From contig NZ_JAOPFX010000002.1 of the NCBI RefSeq assembly GCF_025515205.1, positions 310,001-374,000 of the forward strand: a DNA stretch of 64,000 nt. Direction: 5' to 3'. Under the pieces are notes generated by a model. That model was given only the letters and a program-made list of their open reading frames with translations. It was not told the origin of the DNA and did not search any database. Position numbers and translations under genes: made by a program. Shown here piece by piece: positions 38,341 through 45,774 of the stretch (position 1 is the stretch's first letter; every line of letters starts with the position of its first letter). The stretch is from Microbacterium fluvii (lineage in GTDB: Bacteria > Actinomycetota > Actinomycetes > Actinomycetales > Microbacteriaceae).

Positions 38341-39864
38341 TCAGGCCACGCTCACCTGCACGGCGTGCCATCCGGTGGCGCCGTCGGGTGCGGGAGGGGC
38401 GACCTGCGCGGTCTGCACCTCGCCCTCGGCGCTCATCGCGCGGCACCGGAGCGTGTGATCGCCCGAGGTGGCCCGCCACGGCAGGCTCCACTGCACCCAC
38501 GTGTCGTCCGAGATCGCCGTCGCCAGTGCCGCCGGCATCCAGTCGCCCTCGTCGATCTGCACCTCGACGCCGGCGACTCCGGTGTGCTGCTGCCAGGCGA
38601 CCCCGGCGATCACGGTGTCGCCTGCGGTCACGCGGCTGCCGGCCCGCGGCACGTCGATGCGCGACTCCAGCTTGACCGGGCCGCGCGCCGACCAGCCGCG
38701 GTCGGTCCAGTACGCCGTCGCGGCGTCGAACCGCGTGACCTCGAGCTCGGTGACCCACTTGGTCGCCGACACGTAGCCGTAGAGGCCCGGCACGACCATG
38801 CGCACCGGGTACCCGTGCTCGGCCGGCAGCGGCTCGCCGTTCATCCCGACCGCGAGCACCGCGTCGCGGTCGTCGGTGAGCACTTCCAACGGCGTCGACG
38901 CCGTGAAGCCGTCGATCGAGCGCGAGAGCACCATGTCGGCCTGCGCCGTGGGCTTCGCGCGGGCGAGCAGTTCGCGGATCGGGTAGCCGAGCCACACGGC
39001 GTTGCCGATGAGGTCGCCGCCCACCTCGTTCGACACGCACACGAGGGTCGTCGCGCTCTCTTGCAGGGGGAGGGCGAGCAGCTCGTCCCACGTGAGGGTG
39101 AGCTCGTGCTCGACCATTCCGTGGATGCGCAGGGTCCAGGTCTGCGCCTCGACGGTCGGCACGATCAGCGCCGTGTCGATGCGGTAGAAGTCGGAATTCG
39201 GGGTGACCACCGGCGCGAGCCCGTCGATGCCGAGGTCGGCCGTGGCCGGAACCGGTGGCATGGTCTTCGCGGGGCGGGGCAGCGTGATCGCCTCGCGCAC
39301 GGCGGATGCGGCCTGCCGCCCGCTCTGCAGGGCCGCGGCTCCGAGGGCTGCCAGCACACCGGCGGCGGCCGCGGCGCCGCCGTAGACGAGGAACCGGCGG
39401 CGGTCGATCCCCGGCTGCTCGCCGGCGTCGGACTCCGCCTCGGTCAGCCGCACGAGGGGCCTCAGGGCGAGGGCGGCCGTGAGCGCGGCCACCGCCGACG
39501 GCACCCACCAGAATGTGCCCGCGTCGGGCCTGGTCGGGGCGATCAGCGCTCCGACGGCGCCGAGAGTCAGCACGGCCACGCGGCCCCACGGGGGGAACCG
39601 TGCCTCGAGCAGGCCGGCGGCGGCCGCGACGAGCCCCAGCACGAGCGCGATGCCGACCACGAGCGCGAGCTTGTCGGCCGTGCCGAACAGGCCGATCGCC
39701 GCATCCTTCGCCCAGGCCGGCGCGGCATCGATGAGGGCACCGCCGATGACGGCGATCGGGCTCGCACCGGGCACGAACAGGCCGGCGACGAGCTCGCCGA
39801 CGCCCGCGCCGAGCACGACGGCGGCGACGCCCGCCGCCGCAGCGAGAACGCGCGGCCCGGCCAT
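38341..39864 (-). CDS. Membrane-anchored molybdopterin-dependent oxidoreductase (sulfite oxidase family)
   Basis: 507 residues from the ATG at 39864. A GTG at 39936 would add 24 residues, but TACGCT lies 6 bases before the ATG, fitting a leaderless start. About four membrane helices (1-125) precede a Tat-like DRRRFLVYGG (near 145) and another hydrophobic stretch. Then comes the extracytoplasmic Moco domain with the molybdenum ligand Cys276 in TLVCVSNEVGGD, and a C-terminal dimerisation domain. The electron donor is unknown; YedY/MsrP-like or sulfite-dehydrogenase roles are possible. It diverges from the ATP-grasp gene. Confidence 0.9.
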   Translation of the reverse strand: MAGPRVLAAAAGVAAVVLGAGVGELVAGLFVPGASPIAVIGGALIDAAPAWAKDAAIGLFGTADKLALVVGIALVLGLVAAAAGLLEARFPPWGRVAVLTLGAVGALIAPTRPDAGTFWWVPSAVAALTAALALRPLVRLTEAESDAGEQPGIDRRRFLVYGGAAAAAGVLAALGAAALQSGRQAASAVREAITLPRPAKTMPPVPATADLGIDGLAPVVTPNSDFYRIDTALIVPTVEAQTWTLRIHGMVEHELTLTWDELLALPLQESATTLVCVSNEVGGDLIGNAVWLGYPIRELLARAKPTAQADMVLSRSIDGFTASTPLEVLTDDRDAVLAVGMNGEPLPAEHGYPVRMVVPGLYGYVSATKWVTELEVTRFDAATAYWTDRGWSARGPVKLESRIDVPRAGSRVTAGDTVIAGVAWQQHTGVAGVEVQIDEGDWMPAALATAISDDTWVQWSLPWRATSGDHTLRCRAMSAEGEVQTAQVAPPAPDGATGWHAVQVSVA

Positions 39865-39970
39865 TCGCCCAGCGTACGTCGGGTCGTGGCGCCGTGGGCC
39901 GTTCGCGCCGCGCAGCCGGGCAGCATCCGTCGTCACACTTCCGAAACACGCCCCGGGCTAGGCTCTCATC

Positions 39971-41695
39971 ATGGGTGATCTGTTCGACGGCTACGGCTCC
40001 ACGCTGGCGCCGCGCAAGACCGTCTCGGGCACCCCCGCGTTCGACGAGATGTTCGGCAGCCCGTCGCACCCCGGGGCGCCGGCCGAGTCCAGGCAGGCCT
40101 ATCGCGAGCTCTACCAGGCACTCGCCCAGATGACGCAGGAAGAGCTGCGAGGGCGCACCGATTCGCTCGCCAGCTCGTACCTCGCCCAGGGTGTGACCTT
40201 CGATTTCGCCGGCGAGGAGCGCCCGTTCCCGCTCGACGCGGTGCCCAGGGTCATCGAGTTCGACGAGTGGTCGCGCATCGAGGCGGGCGTCAAGCAGCGC
40301 GTGCACGCGCTCGAGGCCTTTCTCGACGACGCCTACGGCCACCAGCACTGCGTGCGCGACGGCGTACTGCCGGCCGCGCTCATCGCGAGCTCGCAGTACT
40401 TCTATCGCCAGGCCGCCAACATCCATGCGGCCAACGGCGTGCGCATCCAGGTGTCGGGGATCGACCTCATCCGCGACGAGCACGGCGAGATGCGCGTGCT
40501 CGAAGACAACGTGCGGGTGCCGTCGGGCGTCAGCTACGTCATCTCGAACCGGCGGGTCATGGCCCAGACGCTGCCCGAGCTGTTCGTCTCGATGCGCGTG
40601 CGCCCCGTCGGCGACTACCCCAACAAACTGCTCGCCGCGCTGCGCGCCTCGGCGCCGGCCGGCATCGACGACCCCAACGTCGTGGTGCTCACCCCCGGCG
40701 TCTACAACTCCGCCTACTTCGAGCACACGCTGCTGGCGCGGCTCATGGGCGTCGAGCTGGTCGAGGGGCGCGACCTGCTGTGCATCGGCGGCAAGGTGTT
40801 CATGCGCACCACGCGCGGTCCCAAGCGCGTCGACGTGATCTACCGCCGCGTCGACGACGAGTTCCTCGACCCGCTGCAGTTCCGCGCCGACTCGATGCTC
40901 GGCGCCCCTGGGCTCATGCTCGCCGCGCGCCTGGGCAACGTCACGATCGCCAACGCCGTGGGCAACGGGGTCGCCGACGACAAGCTGCTCTACACCTACG
41001 TGCCCGACCTGATCCGCTACTACCTCGCCGAAGAGCCGATCCTCAAGAACGTCGACACGTGGCGGCTCGAAGACCCGGGCGCGCTCGAAGAGGTGCTCGA
41101 CCGCCTCGACGAACTGGTGGTCAAGCCGGTCGACGGCTCGGGCGGCAAGGGGCTCGTCGTGGGTCCGGATGCCTCGCGCGACGAACTCGACAAGCTGCGC
41201 ACGCGCCTGATCGCCGACCCGCGCGGCTGGATCGCGCAGCCCGTGGTCATGCTCTCGACCATCCCCACGCTCGTCGAAGACGGCATGCGGCCGCGGCACG
41301 CCGACCTGCGCCCGTTCGCGGTCAACGACGGCGAAGACGTCTGGGTGCTCCCGGGCGGCCTCACCCGCGTCGCCCTGCCGGAGGGCCAGCTCGTGGTCAA
41401 CTCGAGCCAGGGCGGCGGATCGAAAGACACCTGGATCGTCGGCGGCGCGGCCCCCGGCCACGTCGAGTACGGCCAGGGCGTCGGCGTCGGCGGGCTCGTG
41501 GCCGACCAGGCCGCGACCATCACCGCCGCCATCCCGATCATCTACGACGACCAGGACGAGGTCACCCACTCCCCGCAGGACCGCCCGCGCTCGCGGGTCG
41601 AGCAGCAGGAGCAGCAGCAGCAGTCCGCCGAGGGTGCGGGCGTCTCGTCTCGCTTCGCTCGCTCGACGACCGAAAGCGGGGCGGACGGATGCTGA
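39971..41695 (+). CDS. Circularly permuted ATP-grasp protein (CP_ATPgrasp_2)
   Basis: 574 residues. It is the first member of a conserved trio with alpha-E and transglutaminase-like proteins, proposed in comparative genomics to make or modify a peptide. Hallmarks are the N-terminal YGSTLAPRKTVSGTPAFDEM, the central VLEDNVRVPSGVSYVISNR and the ATP-binding LVVKPVDGSGGKGLVVGP. The ATG is 6 bases after TAGGCT (39959-39964), so a leaderless mRNA is likely. The last ~20 residues (VSSRFARSTTESGADGC) are a translated family A repeat unit, after a Gln-rich tail. The stop sits in ATGCTGA at a duplicated junction. Confidence 0.92.
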   Translation: MGDLFDGYGSTLAPRKTVSGTPAFDEMFGSPSHPGAPAESRQAYRELYQALAQMTQEELRGRTDSLASSYLAQGVTFDFAGEERPFPLDAVPRVIEFDEWSRIEAGVKQRVHALEAFLDDAYGHQHCVRDGVLPAALIASSQYFYRQAANIHAANGVRIQVSGIDLIRDEHGEMRVLEDNVRVPSGVSYVISNRRVMAQTLPELFVSMRVRPVGDYPNKLLAALRASAPAGIDDPNVVVLTPGVYNSAYFEHTLLARLMGVELVEGRDLLCIGGKVFMRTTRGPKRVDVIYRRVDDEFLDPLQFRADSMLGAPGLMLAARLGNVTIANAVGNGVADDKLLYTYVPDLIRYYLAEEPILKNVDTWRLEDPGALEEVLDRLDELVVKPVDGSGGKGLVVGPDASRDELDKLRTRLIADPRGWIAQPVVMLSTIPTLVEDGMRPRHADLRPFAVNDGEDVWVLPGGLTRVALPEGQLVVNSSQGGGSKDTWIVGGAAPGHVEYGQGVGVGGLVADQAATITAAIPIIYDDQDEVTHSPQDRPRSRVEQQEQQQQSAEGAGVSSRFARSTTESGADGC

Positions 41696-41748
41696 GCCGC
41701 ATTGCCGATGGTTCGACACGCGCGCTGCGCGCGCTGCTCACCAACCAG
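41640..41748. repeat. Family A unit and 71-base duplication at the ATP-grasp / alpha-E junction
   Basis: A family A unit (41641-41676, CGTCTCGTCTCGCTTCGCTC onward) is followed by ATGCTGAGCCGCATTGCCGA at 41689-41708, repeated exactly at 41760-41779. Between the copies is a second palindrome-like unit (41708-41748, GGTTCGACACGCGCGCTGCG with inverse end GCTCACCAACC). The first copy starts a 25-codon reading frame (41689-41766). Its ATG overlaps the ATP-grasp stop and its own stop overlaps the alpha-E start, each within ATGCTGA. Confidence 0.85.
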
Positions 41749-41759
41749 GAGGTCGGCTC

Positions 41760-42692
41760 ATGCTGAGCCGCATTGCCGAATCACTGTTCTGGATCGGGCG
41801 CTACATCGAGCGCAGCGACGGCACCGCGCGCATCCTCGACGTGCACCTGCAGCTGCTGCTGGAAGATCCCTGGATCGACGAGGACACCGCGTGCCGGTCG
41901 CTGCTGAGCGTCATGGGCACCTTCGCGCCGGAGGGCGTCGACAACGTCACCCGCGCCCACGTGCTGCAGGGCCTGGCCGGCGACCGGATGAACCCGGCAT
42001 CCATCTCGTATTCGCTGTCGGCGGCGCGCGAGAACGCCCGCCGAGCGCGCGAGATCGTCTCGACCGAGCTGTGGGAGTGCCTCAACACGACCAATGCCCG
42101 CATGCCGCGGCGACTGCAGACCGAGAAGGCGCACGAGTTCTTCCAGTGGGTGCGCGAGCGGGCGGCGCTGGCAGTGGGCATCGTGGATGCCTCGACCAGC
42201 CGCGATGAGGCGTGGCAGTTCTTCACCCTCGGGCGCTCCATCGAGCGCGCCGACATGACGGCGCGCATGCTCGCCACCCGCTCGCTGACCGAGGCGTCCG
42301 GCCCCTCGTGGACGACGATCCTGCGCTCGTGCGGCGCCTACGAGGCGTACCTGCGCACCTACCGCGGCATGCCCAGCGCCCGCAACGCCGCCGAGTTCCT
42401 GCTGCTCGATCGGCTCTTCCCGAGGTCGATCATCTACTCCATCCAGCGCGCAGAGGACTGCATGAGCGCCATCGACCCCCGCGCCGACCGCGTCGGCCAC
42501 TCCAACACGGTGCTGCGCGCGCTCGGCCAGATCCGCAACGACCTGGAGTACCGCCCGATCAGCGAGATCCTCGCGGAGCTTCCGGCCGACATGCGCCGCG
42601 TGCAGAAGGTCACGCGTGAGGCGTCGGAGGCGATCCGCCAGCGGTTCTTCCCCACGCAGGCCGAGCCGAGCTGGATCGGAGAGATCTCGTGA
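41760..42692 (+). CDS. Alpha-E domain protein
   Basis: 310 residues, all-helical alpha-E family. It begins MLSRIAESLFWIGRYIERSD and contains FFTLGRSIERADMTARML and FLLLDRLFPRSIIYSIQRAE, recognisable pieces of the family. Alpha-E proteins always accompany circularly permuted ATP-grasp and transglutaminase genes; the biochemical role is unknown. The start codon is the second copy of a duplicated 20-base junction. It overlaps the transglutaminase gene by 4 bases (ATGA). Confidence 0.93.
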   Translation: MLSRIAESLFWIGRYIERSDGTARILDVHLQLLLEDPWIDEDTACRSLLSVMGTFAPEGVDNVTRAHVLQGLAGDRMNPASISYSLSAARENARRAREIVSTELWECLNTTNARMPRRLQTEKAHEFFQWVRERAALAVGIVDASTSRDEAWQFFTLGRSIERADMTARMLATRSLTEASGPSWTTILRSCGAYEAYLRTYRGMPSARNAAEFLLLDRLFPRSIIYSIQRAEDCMSAIDPRADRVGHSNTVLRALGQIRNDLEYRPISEILAELPADMRRVQKVTREASEAIRQRFFPTQAEPSWIGEIS

Positions 42693-43534
42693 AGCGCCTC
42701 CGGATCGAGCACCAGACCGGCTTCTCGTACCAGGGCGACGTGTCGGCCTCGTACAACGAGGCGCGGATGCTGCCCGGCTCCACCGACAGTCAGTTCGTGC
42801 TCAACTCGACCCTCGACATCGAGCCGTCGACCTCGGTGAACCAGTACGTCGACTACTTCGGCACCCGCGTCGCCGCGTTCGATGTGCTCTCGCCGCACAG
42901 CGACCTCGTCATCACCGCACGCTCGCTCGTCGAGGTGCGCCCGCGGCCCATCGAGCACGTCGACATCACGTGGGAGCAGCTGGCCGAGCGGGCCTCGCGC
43001 TCGATCGAGACCGTCGAGCAGCTCGGGCAGACCGGCCGCACGCGTCCGCATGCCGAGGTCGCCGAGCTCGCGCGCTCCATCGCCGCCCAGCACGACCACC
43101 CCGGCGAGGCCGCGCATGCGATCTCGATCGCGATCGGCGACGCCGTCGAGTACATGCACGGCATCACCGGAGTGCACTCGACCGCGAGCGAGGCGTGGGA
43201 GGCCCGCAAGGGCGTCTGCCAGGACATCGCGCACATCACCCTCGGTGCGCTCCGAGAGGTCGGCATCCCGGCCCGCTATGTCTCGGGATACCTGCACCCG
43301 CGGCCGAATGCCGACGTCGGCGTGGCGGTCACGGGCGAGTCGCACGCATGGATCGAGTGGTTCGCGGGGGAGTGGACCGGGTTCGACCCCACCAACAACA
43401 TCGAGATCGGCGATCGCCACGTGCTCGTCGGCCGCGGCCGCGACTACGGCGACGTGCCGCCGCTGCGCGGCGTGTACGCGGGCCCCTTCAAGAGCCACCT
43501 GCACGTCAAGGTGACCATCACGCGAGAGGCGTGA
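42689..43534 (+). CDS. Transglutaminase-like cysteine protease family protein
   Basis: 281 residues. The N-terminal beta region is followed by the papain-like core with triad Cys177 (GVCQDIAH), His219 (ESHAWIEW) and Asp233 (GFDPTNN), all present, so it should be catalytically active. Third member of the ATP-grasp / alpha-E / transglutaminase set, in which it is thought to cleave or release the peptide made by the ATP-grasp protein. No signal peptide. A MarR gene follows 30 bases downstream. Confidence 0.93.
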   Translation: MKRLRIEHQTGFSYQGDVSASYNEARMLPGSTDSQFVLNSTLDIEPSTSVNQYVDYFGTRVAAFDVLSPHSDLVITARSLVEVRPRPIEHVDITWEQLAERASRSIETVEQLGQTGRTRPHAEVAELARSIAAQHDHPGEAAHAISIAIGDAVEYMHGITGVHSTASEAWEARKGVCQDIAHITLGALREVGIPARYVSGYLHPRPNADVGVAVTGESHAWIEWFAGEWTGFDPTNNIEIGDRHVLVGRGRDYGDVPPLRGVYAGPFKSHLHVKVTITREA

Positions 43535-43564
43535 GCGGCTGCCCCATGGGGCAGGATGGATGCT

Positions 43565-44056
43565 GTGAGCGAGAGCGACCAGTCGGGCGAGGGCTATTGG
43601 TACCCCGGCGACGAATCTCCCTCGACGAGCGTGCTCGAGGCGCTGCGCGCCTACCGCGCGGCTGAGACGGCGATGCGCCGGCGCACGCGGCAGTCGATGG
43701 AGATGGGTGAGAACGAGCTGCTCGTGCTGCGCTATCTCGCCCGCGCCAAGCGCCGCGGCGAGGGCGTGACGCCCGTGCACCTCAGCCGCTACCTCGGCAT
43801 CACGTCGGCCTCGACGACGGCTCTGCTCGACCGGCTCGTCAAGAGCGGCCACATCGCGCGGGTGCCGAACCCGGGCGATCGGCGCAGCATCCTGATCACC
43901 TCCAGCGAGCACGCGGAAGAGGAGATCCGGCAGACCCTCGGGGCCATGCACGAGCGCATGATGTCCGTCGTGCAGCCGATGACCGAACAGGACCGCGCCG
44001 CCGTCATCTCGTTTCTCGACGGAATGCGCGCGGCGGTCGACCAGATCGACGGGTGA
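43565..44056 (+). CDS. MarR-family regulator 1
   Basis: 163 residues from the GTG at 43565 (MSESDQSGEG). An ATG three codons upstream is possible, but CAGGAT (43552-43557) lies 7 bases before the GTG as in other leaderless starts here. The winged helix is at about 40-110 with LSRYLGITSASTTALLDRLV and the wing NPGDRRSILIT. The convergent MarR gene 6 bases downstream has nearly the same recognition helix (SRHLEITSASTTALLDRLER), so the two may see similar DNA. Effector and targets are unknown. Confidence 0.9.
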   Translation: MSESDQSGEGYWYPGDESPSTSVLEALRAYRAAETAMRRRTRQSMEMGENELLVLRYLARAKRRGEGVTPVHLSRYLGITSASTTALLDRLVKSGHIARVPNPGDRRSILITSSEHAEEEIRQTLGAMHERMMSVVQPMTEQDRAAVISFLDGMRAAVDQIDG

Positions 44057-44062
44057 GCCGCC

Positions 44063-44539
44063 TCAGCGGGTGAGCACGCCCGCGGCGGTCGCATCGGCGG
44101 CGTCGGCGAGGGCCGTGAGGTAGGCCGCGACGTTGCGTCGCTCGGCCTCATCGAGGCCCGACGCCAGCTCGGCCAGTCGCCGATCGAATTCCTCGATCGT
44201 CTCGGCGAGCGCCTGTTCGGCGCGGGGAGTGGCCGCGATGAGGATGCTGCGGCGATCGGTCGGGTGACTGACCCGCTCGACCATGCCGGCGCGCTCGAGT
44301 CTGTCGAGGAGGGCCGTGGTCGACGCCGACGTGATCTCGAGGTGGCGCGAGATCTCGCTCGGCTTGACCTCGTGGCCCACCCCGCGCTCGCTGAGGAGGA
44401 AGCGGACGATGCGCAGTTCGTTGTCGGTCATTCCGGTCGCCGTGCGGATGCGCACGTGCATCGCCACATCGGCGTCGCGGAACCGGCGGTACGCCTCGCG
44501 GACGACCGTGGCCGGATCCGAGTTCTCGTTCACGCCCAT
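44063..44539 (-). CDS. MarR-family regulator 2
   Basis: 158 residues. The ATG at 44539 (MGVNENSD) is chosen because GGGAGGGG precedes it; a TTG further upstream is less likely. The winged helix contains SRHLEITSASTTALLDRLER and HPTDRRSILIA, closely matching MarR 1 in the convergent position. It diverges from the DUF7882-like gene at 44672 and probably controls it. Confidence 0.9.
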   Translation of the reverse strand: MGVNENSDPATVVREAYRRFRDADVAMHVRIRTATGMTDNELRIVRFLLSERGVGHEVKPSEISRHLEITSASTTALLDRLERAGMVERVSHPTDRRSILIAATPRAEQALAETIEEFDRRLAELASGLDEAERRNVAAYLTALADAADATAAGVLTR

Positions 44540-44591
44540 GTCCCCTCCCGACTGCTCTCGGGACAACTATACAGGTTCCAGAGTATCTCGC

Positions 44592-44621
44592 TTGACTAAC
44601 TACTTTTCTTGTGAGTAACGT
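44592..44621 (+). promoter_or_regulatory. Promoter of the DUF7882-like gene
   Basis: TTGACT (44592-44597) and TAACGT (44616-44621) with an 18-base spacer. The surrounding 60 bases are markedly AT-rich for this genome and hold repeated CTTG..AGTAA / GAGTAA sequences (44591-44631) that could be MarR sites. The region separates the divergent MarR 2 and DUF7882-like genes. Confidence 0.55.
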
Positions 44622-44671
44622 TTCGAGTAAGCCAAAACTCACTCGGCCGAACCTCAAGAAGGAGTCAGCTC

Positions 44672-45025
44672 ATGGGACGTCTCTACTACGGCAGCAGCCT
44701 CGACCCGATCGAGATGCCCGACCGCGTGCTCGCGCACGTCAAGACCGTCGCGGCGACCAAGCTCCGCCGCCTCGAGAGCTTCACACTGACGTGGACCTAC
44801 GGCACCGAGCACGAGGGCGGTCGCTCGACCGTCTGGCTGCACTGCTCGATTCCGCTGCGGTTCGATTTCGACACGCTCGAGGCTCAGCAGCTCGACCGCG
44901 ACTATCTGCAGGAGCTCGCGCAGGCGGCGTCGTCGTCAGCCGGGATCGTGCTCGACCTCACCGAGAACCTGACCGCGATCGCCGAGCCCGTCGTGCTCGC
45001 GACCGAACTGGTGCGTGCGGCGTGA
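44672..45025 (+). CDS. DUF7882-like small protein (often mislabelled DNA ligase)
   Basis: 117 residues, beginning MGRLYYGSSLDPIEMPDRVL and containing AATKLRRLESFTLTW and GRSTVWLHCSIPLRF. This pattern is common in Microbacteriaceae, alone or in front of ligase-like domains, hence the ligase label in some databases. No ligase motif is present here. Strong ribosome site AAGAAGGAG. Co-transcribed with the next gene (GTGA overlap). The function is unknown. Confidence 0.78.
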   Translation: MGRLYYGSSLDPIEMPDRVLAHVKTVAATKLRRLESFTLTWTYGTEHEGGRSTVWLHCSIPLRFDFDTLEAQQLDRDYLQELAQAASSSAGIVLDLTENLTAIAEPVVLATELVRAA

Positions 45026-45363
45026 GCGCCCCCGCGCTGACCGTCGTGCCGGGGGATTCTCGCCGCGCGACCTGGGCTCGGGTCGACTCGGGCCTGTACG
45101 TCGCCTCGCGCGAGGGCGAGTTCGTCGGCTACGTCGACACGGCCCCCGGTGGCAGCTACATCGCCTTCGACGGCCACTCGACGCCGGTCGGCCGCTACGA
45201 CGACCTTCGCGCTGCCCAGCGGGCGGTGACCTCGGTCACCAACACTCGCGAGATCACGTCTCAGCGCAAGACGCTGCAGGCCCTGCATGCCGTCGCGGCG
45301 GTATCGGGAACCGTCGCGGGCGTCATGGTGCTGGCCGCCGGCACCATGGCTCCCTACCTGTAG
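45022..45363 (+). CDS. Small protein with C-terminal membrane helix, unknown function
   Basis: 113 residues, GTG start overlapping the upstream stop. The first ~75 residues are a soluble domain with GLYVASREGEFVGYVDTA and a short charged region. The C-terminal 25 residues form one hydrophobic segment (AVAAVSGTVAGVMVLAAGTM), so it is probably tail-anchored. I do not recognise a family. Operon with the DUF7882-like gene suggests a joint role. The stop is one base from the stop of the convergent gene. Confidence 0.75.
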   Translation: MSAPALTVVPGDSRRATWARVDSGLYVASREGEFVGYVDTAPGGSYIAFDGHSTPVGRYDDLRAAQRAVTSVTNTREITSQRKTLQALHAVAAVSGTVAGVMVLAAGTMAPYL

Positions 45364-45364
45364 G

Positions 45365-45703
45365 TCAGCGAGCGCTCAGCGCGGCATCCGTCTTGTCCTG
45401 AAGGTGCTCGCACAGCCGGGCGAGCGTGTCCAGGTCATGCGCCAGGGCTGCCACGCCCGCGGCATCGAGGTCGAAGCTCTCGGGACGTGCTTCGAAGGTG
45501 ACGACCCAGTGCGGGGTGCCGTCGGTGACGACCGCCTGGATGTAGGTCACCGTGGATGCGGTGCGCAGCGACACCACGACGAGGCCTGAGTCGGGGCCTG
45601 CCTGGAAGTCCTTCTCGAGCACCGACACGTCGGTGGCGATGGGCTCGCGGCGACGGAATTCGTCCACCCACGATTCGACCGTCGCCTGATCGCGATACGG
45701 CAT
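45365..45703 (-). CDS. Small soluble protein, unknown function
   Basis: 112 residues, no signal peptide or membrane segment, rather acidic. The pattern is alpha, then beta strands (SGLVVVSLRTASTVTYIQAV, then HWVVTFEARPES), then a C-terminal helix rich in Ala and Leu. I do not recognise a family. The ATG has GAGG a few bases upstream. The codon pattern is typical of the window, supporting a real gene. Confidence 0.65.
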   Translation of the reverse strand: MPYRDQATVESWVDEFRRREPIATDVSVLEKDFQAGPDSGLVVVSLRTASTVTYIQAVVTDGTPHWVVTFEARPESFDLDAAGVAALAHDLDTLARLCEHLQDKTDAALSAR

Positions 45704-45718
45704 GGCACCTCACTCATC

Positions 45719-45741
45719 TGGGTGCCCGGGGAAGACACCCA
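45719..45741. terminator. Hairpin downstream of rhaB
   Basis: The arms TGGGTG and CACCCA pair around an 11-base GC-rich loop, in the 71 bases after the rhaB stop. It may end the rhamnose transcript before the small gene at 45365-45703. There is no T tract. Confidence 0.35.
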
Positions 45742-45774
45742 CCCATTATGCCTGGCGGGAGCGCCCGATGCGGA

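Noticed and set aside
41689-41766. 25-codon frame as an independent gene
   Set aside because: It is the product of a 71-base duplication and has no conserved features; treated as part of the junction finding rather than as a gene.
44672-45025. ATP-dependent DNA ligase
   Set aside because: No ligase motif (KxDG) or nucleotidyltransferase fold; the match is to a small DUF7882-like domain found next to ligase domains in some relatives.
45547-45738. Alternative frame overlapping the small gene at 45365-45703
   Set aside because: Short, without conserved sequence; the longer frame has a ribosome site and normal codon use.
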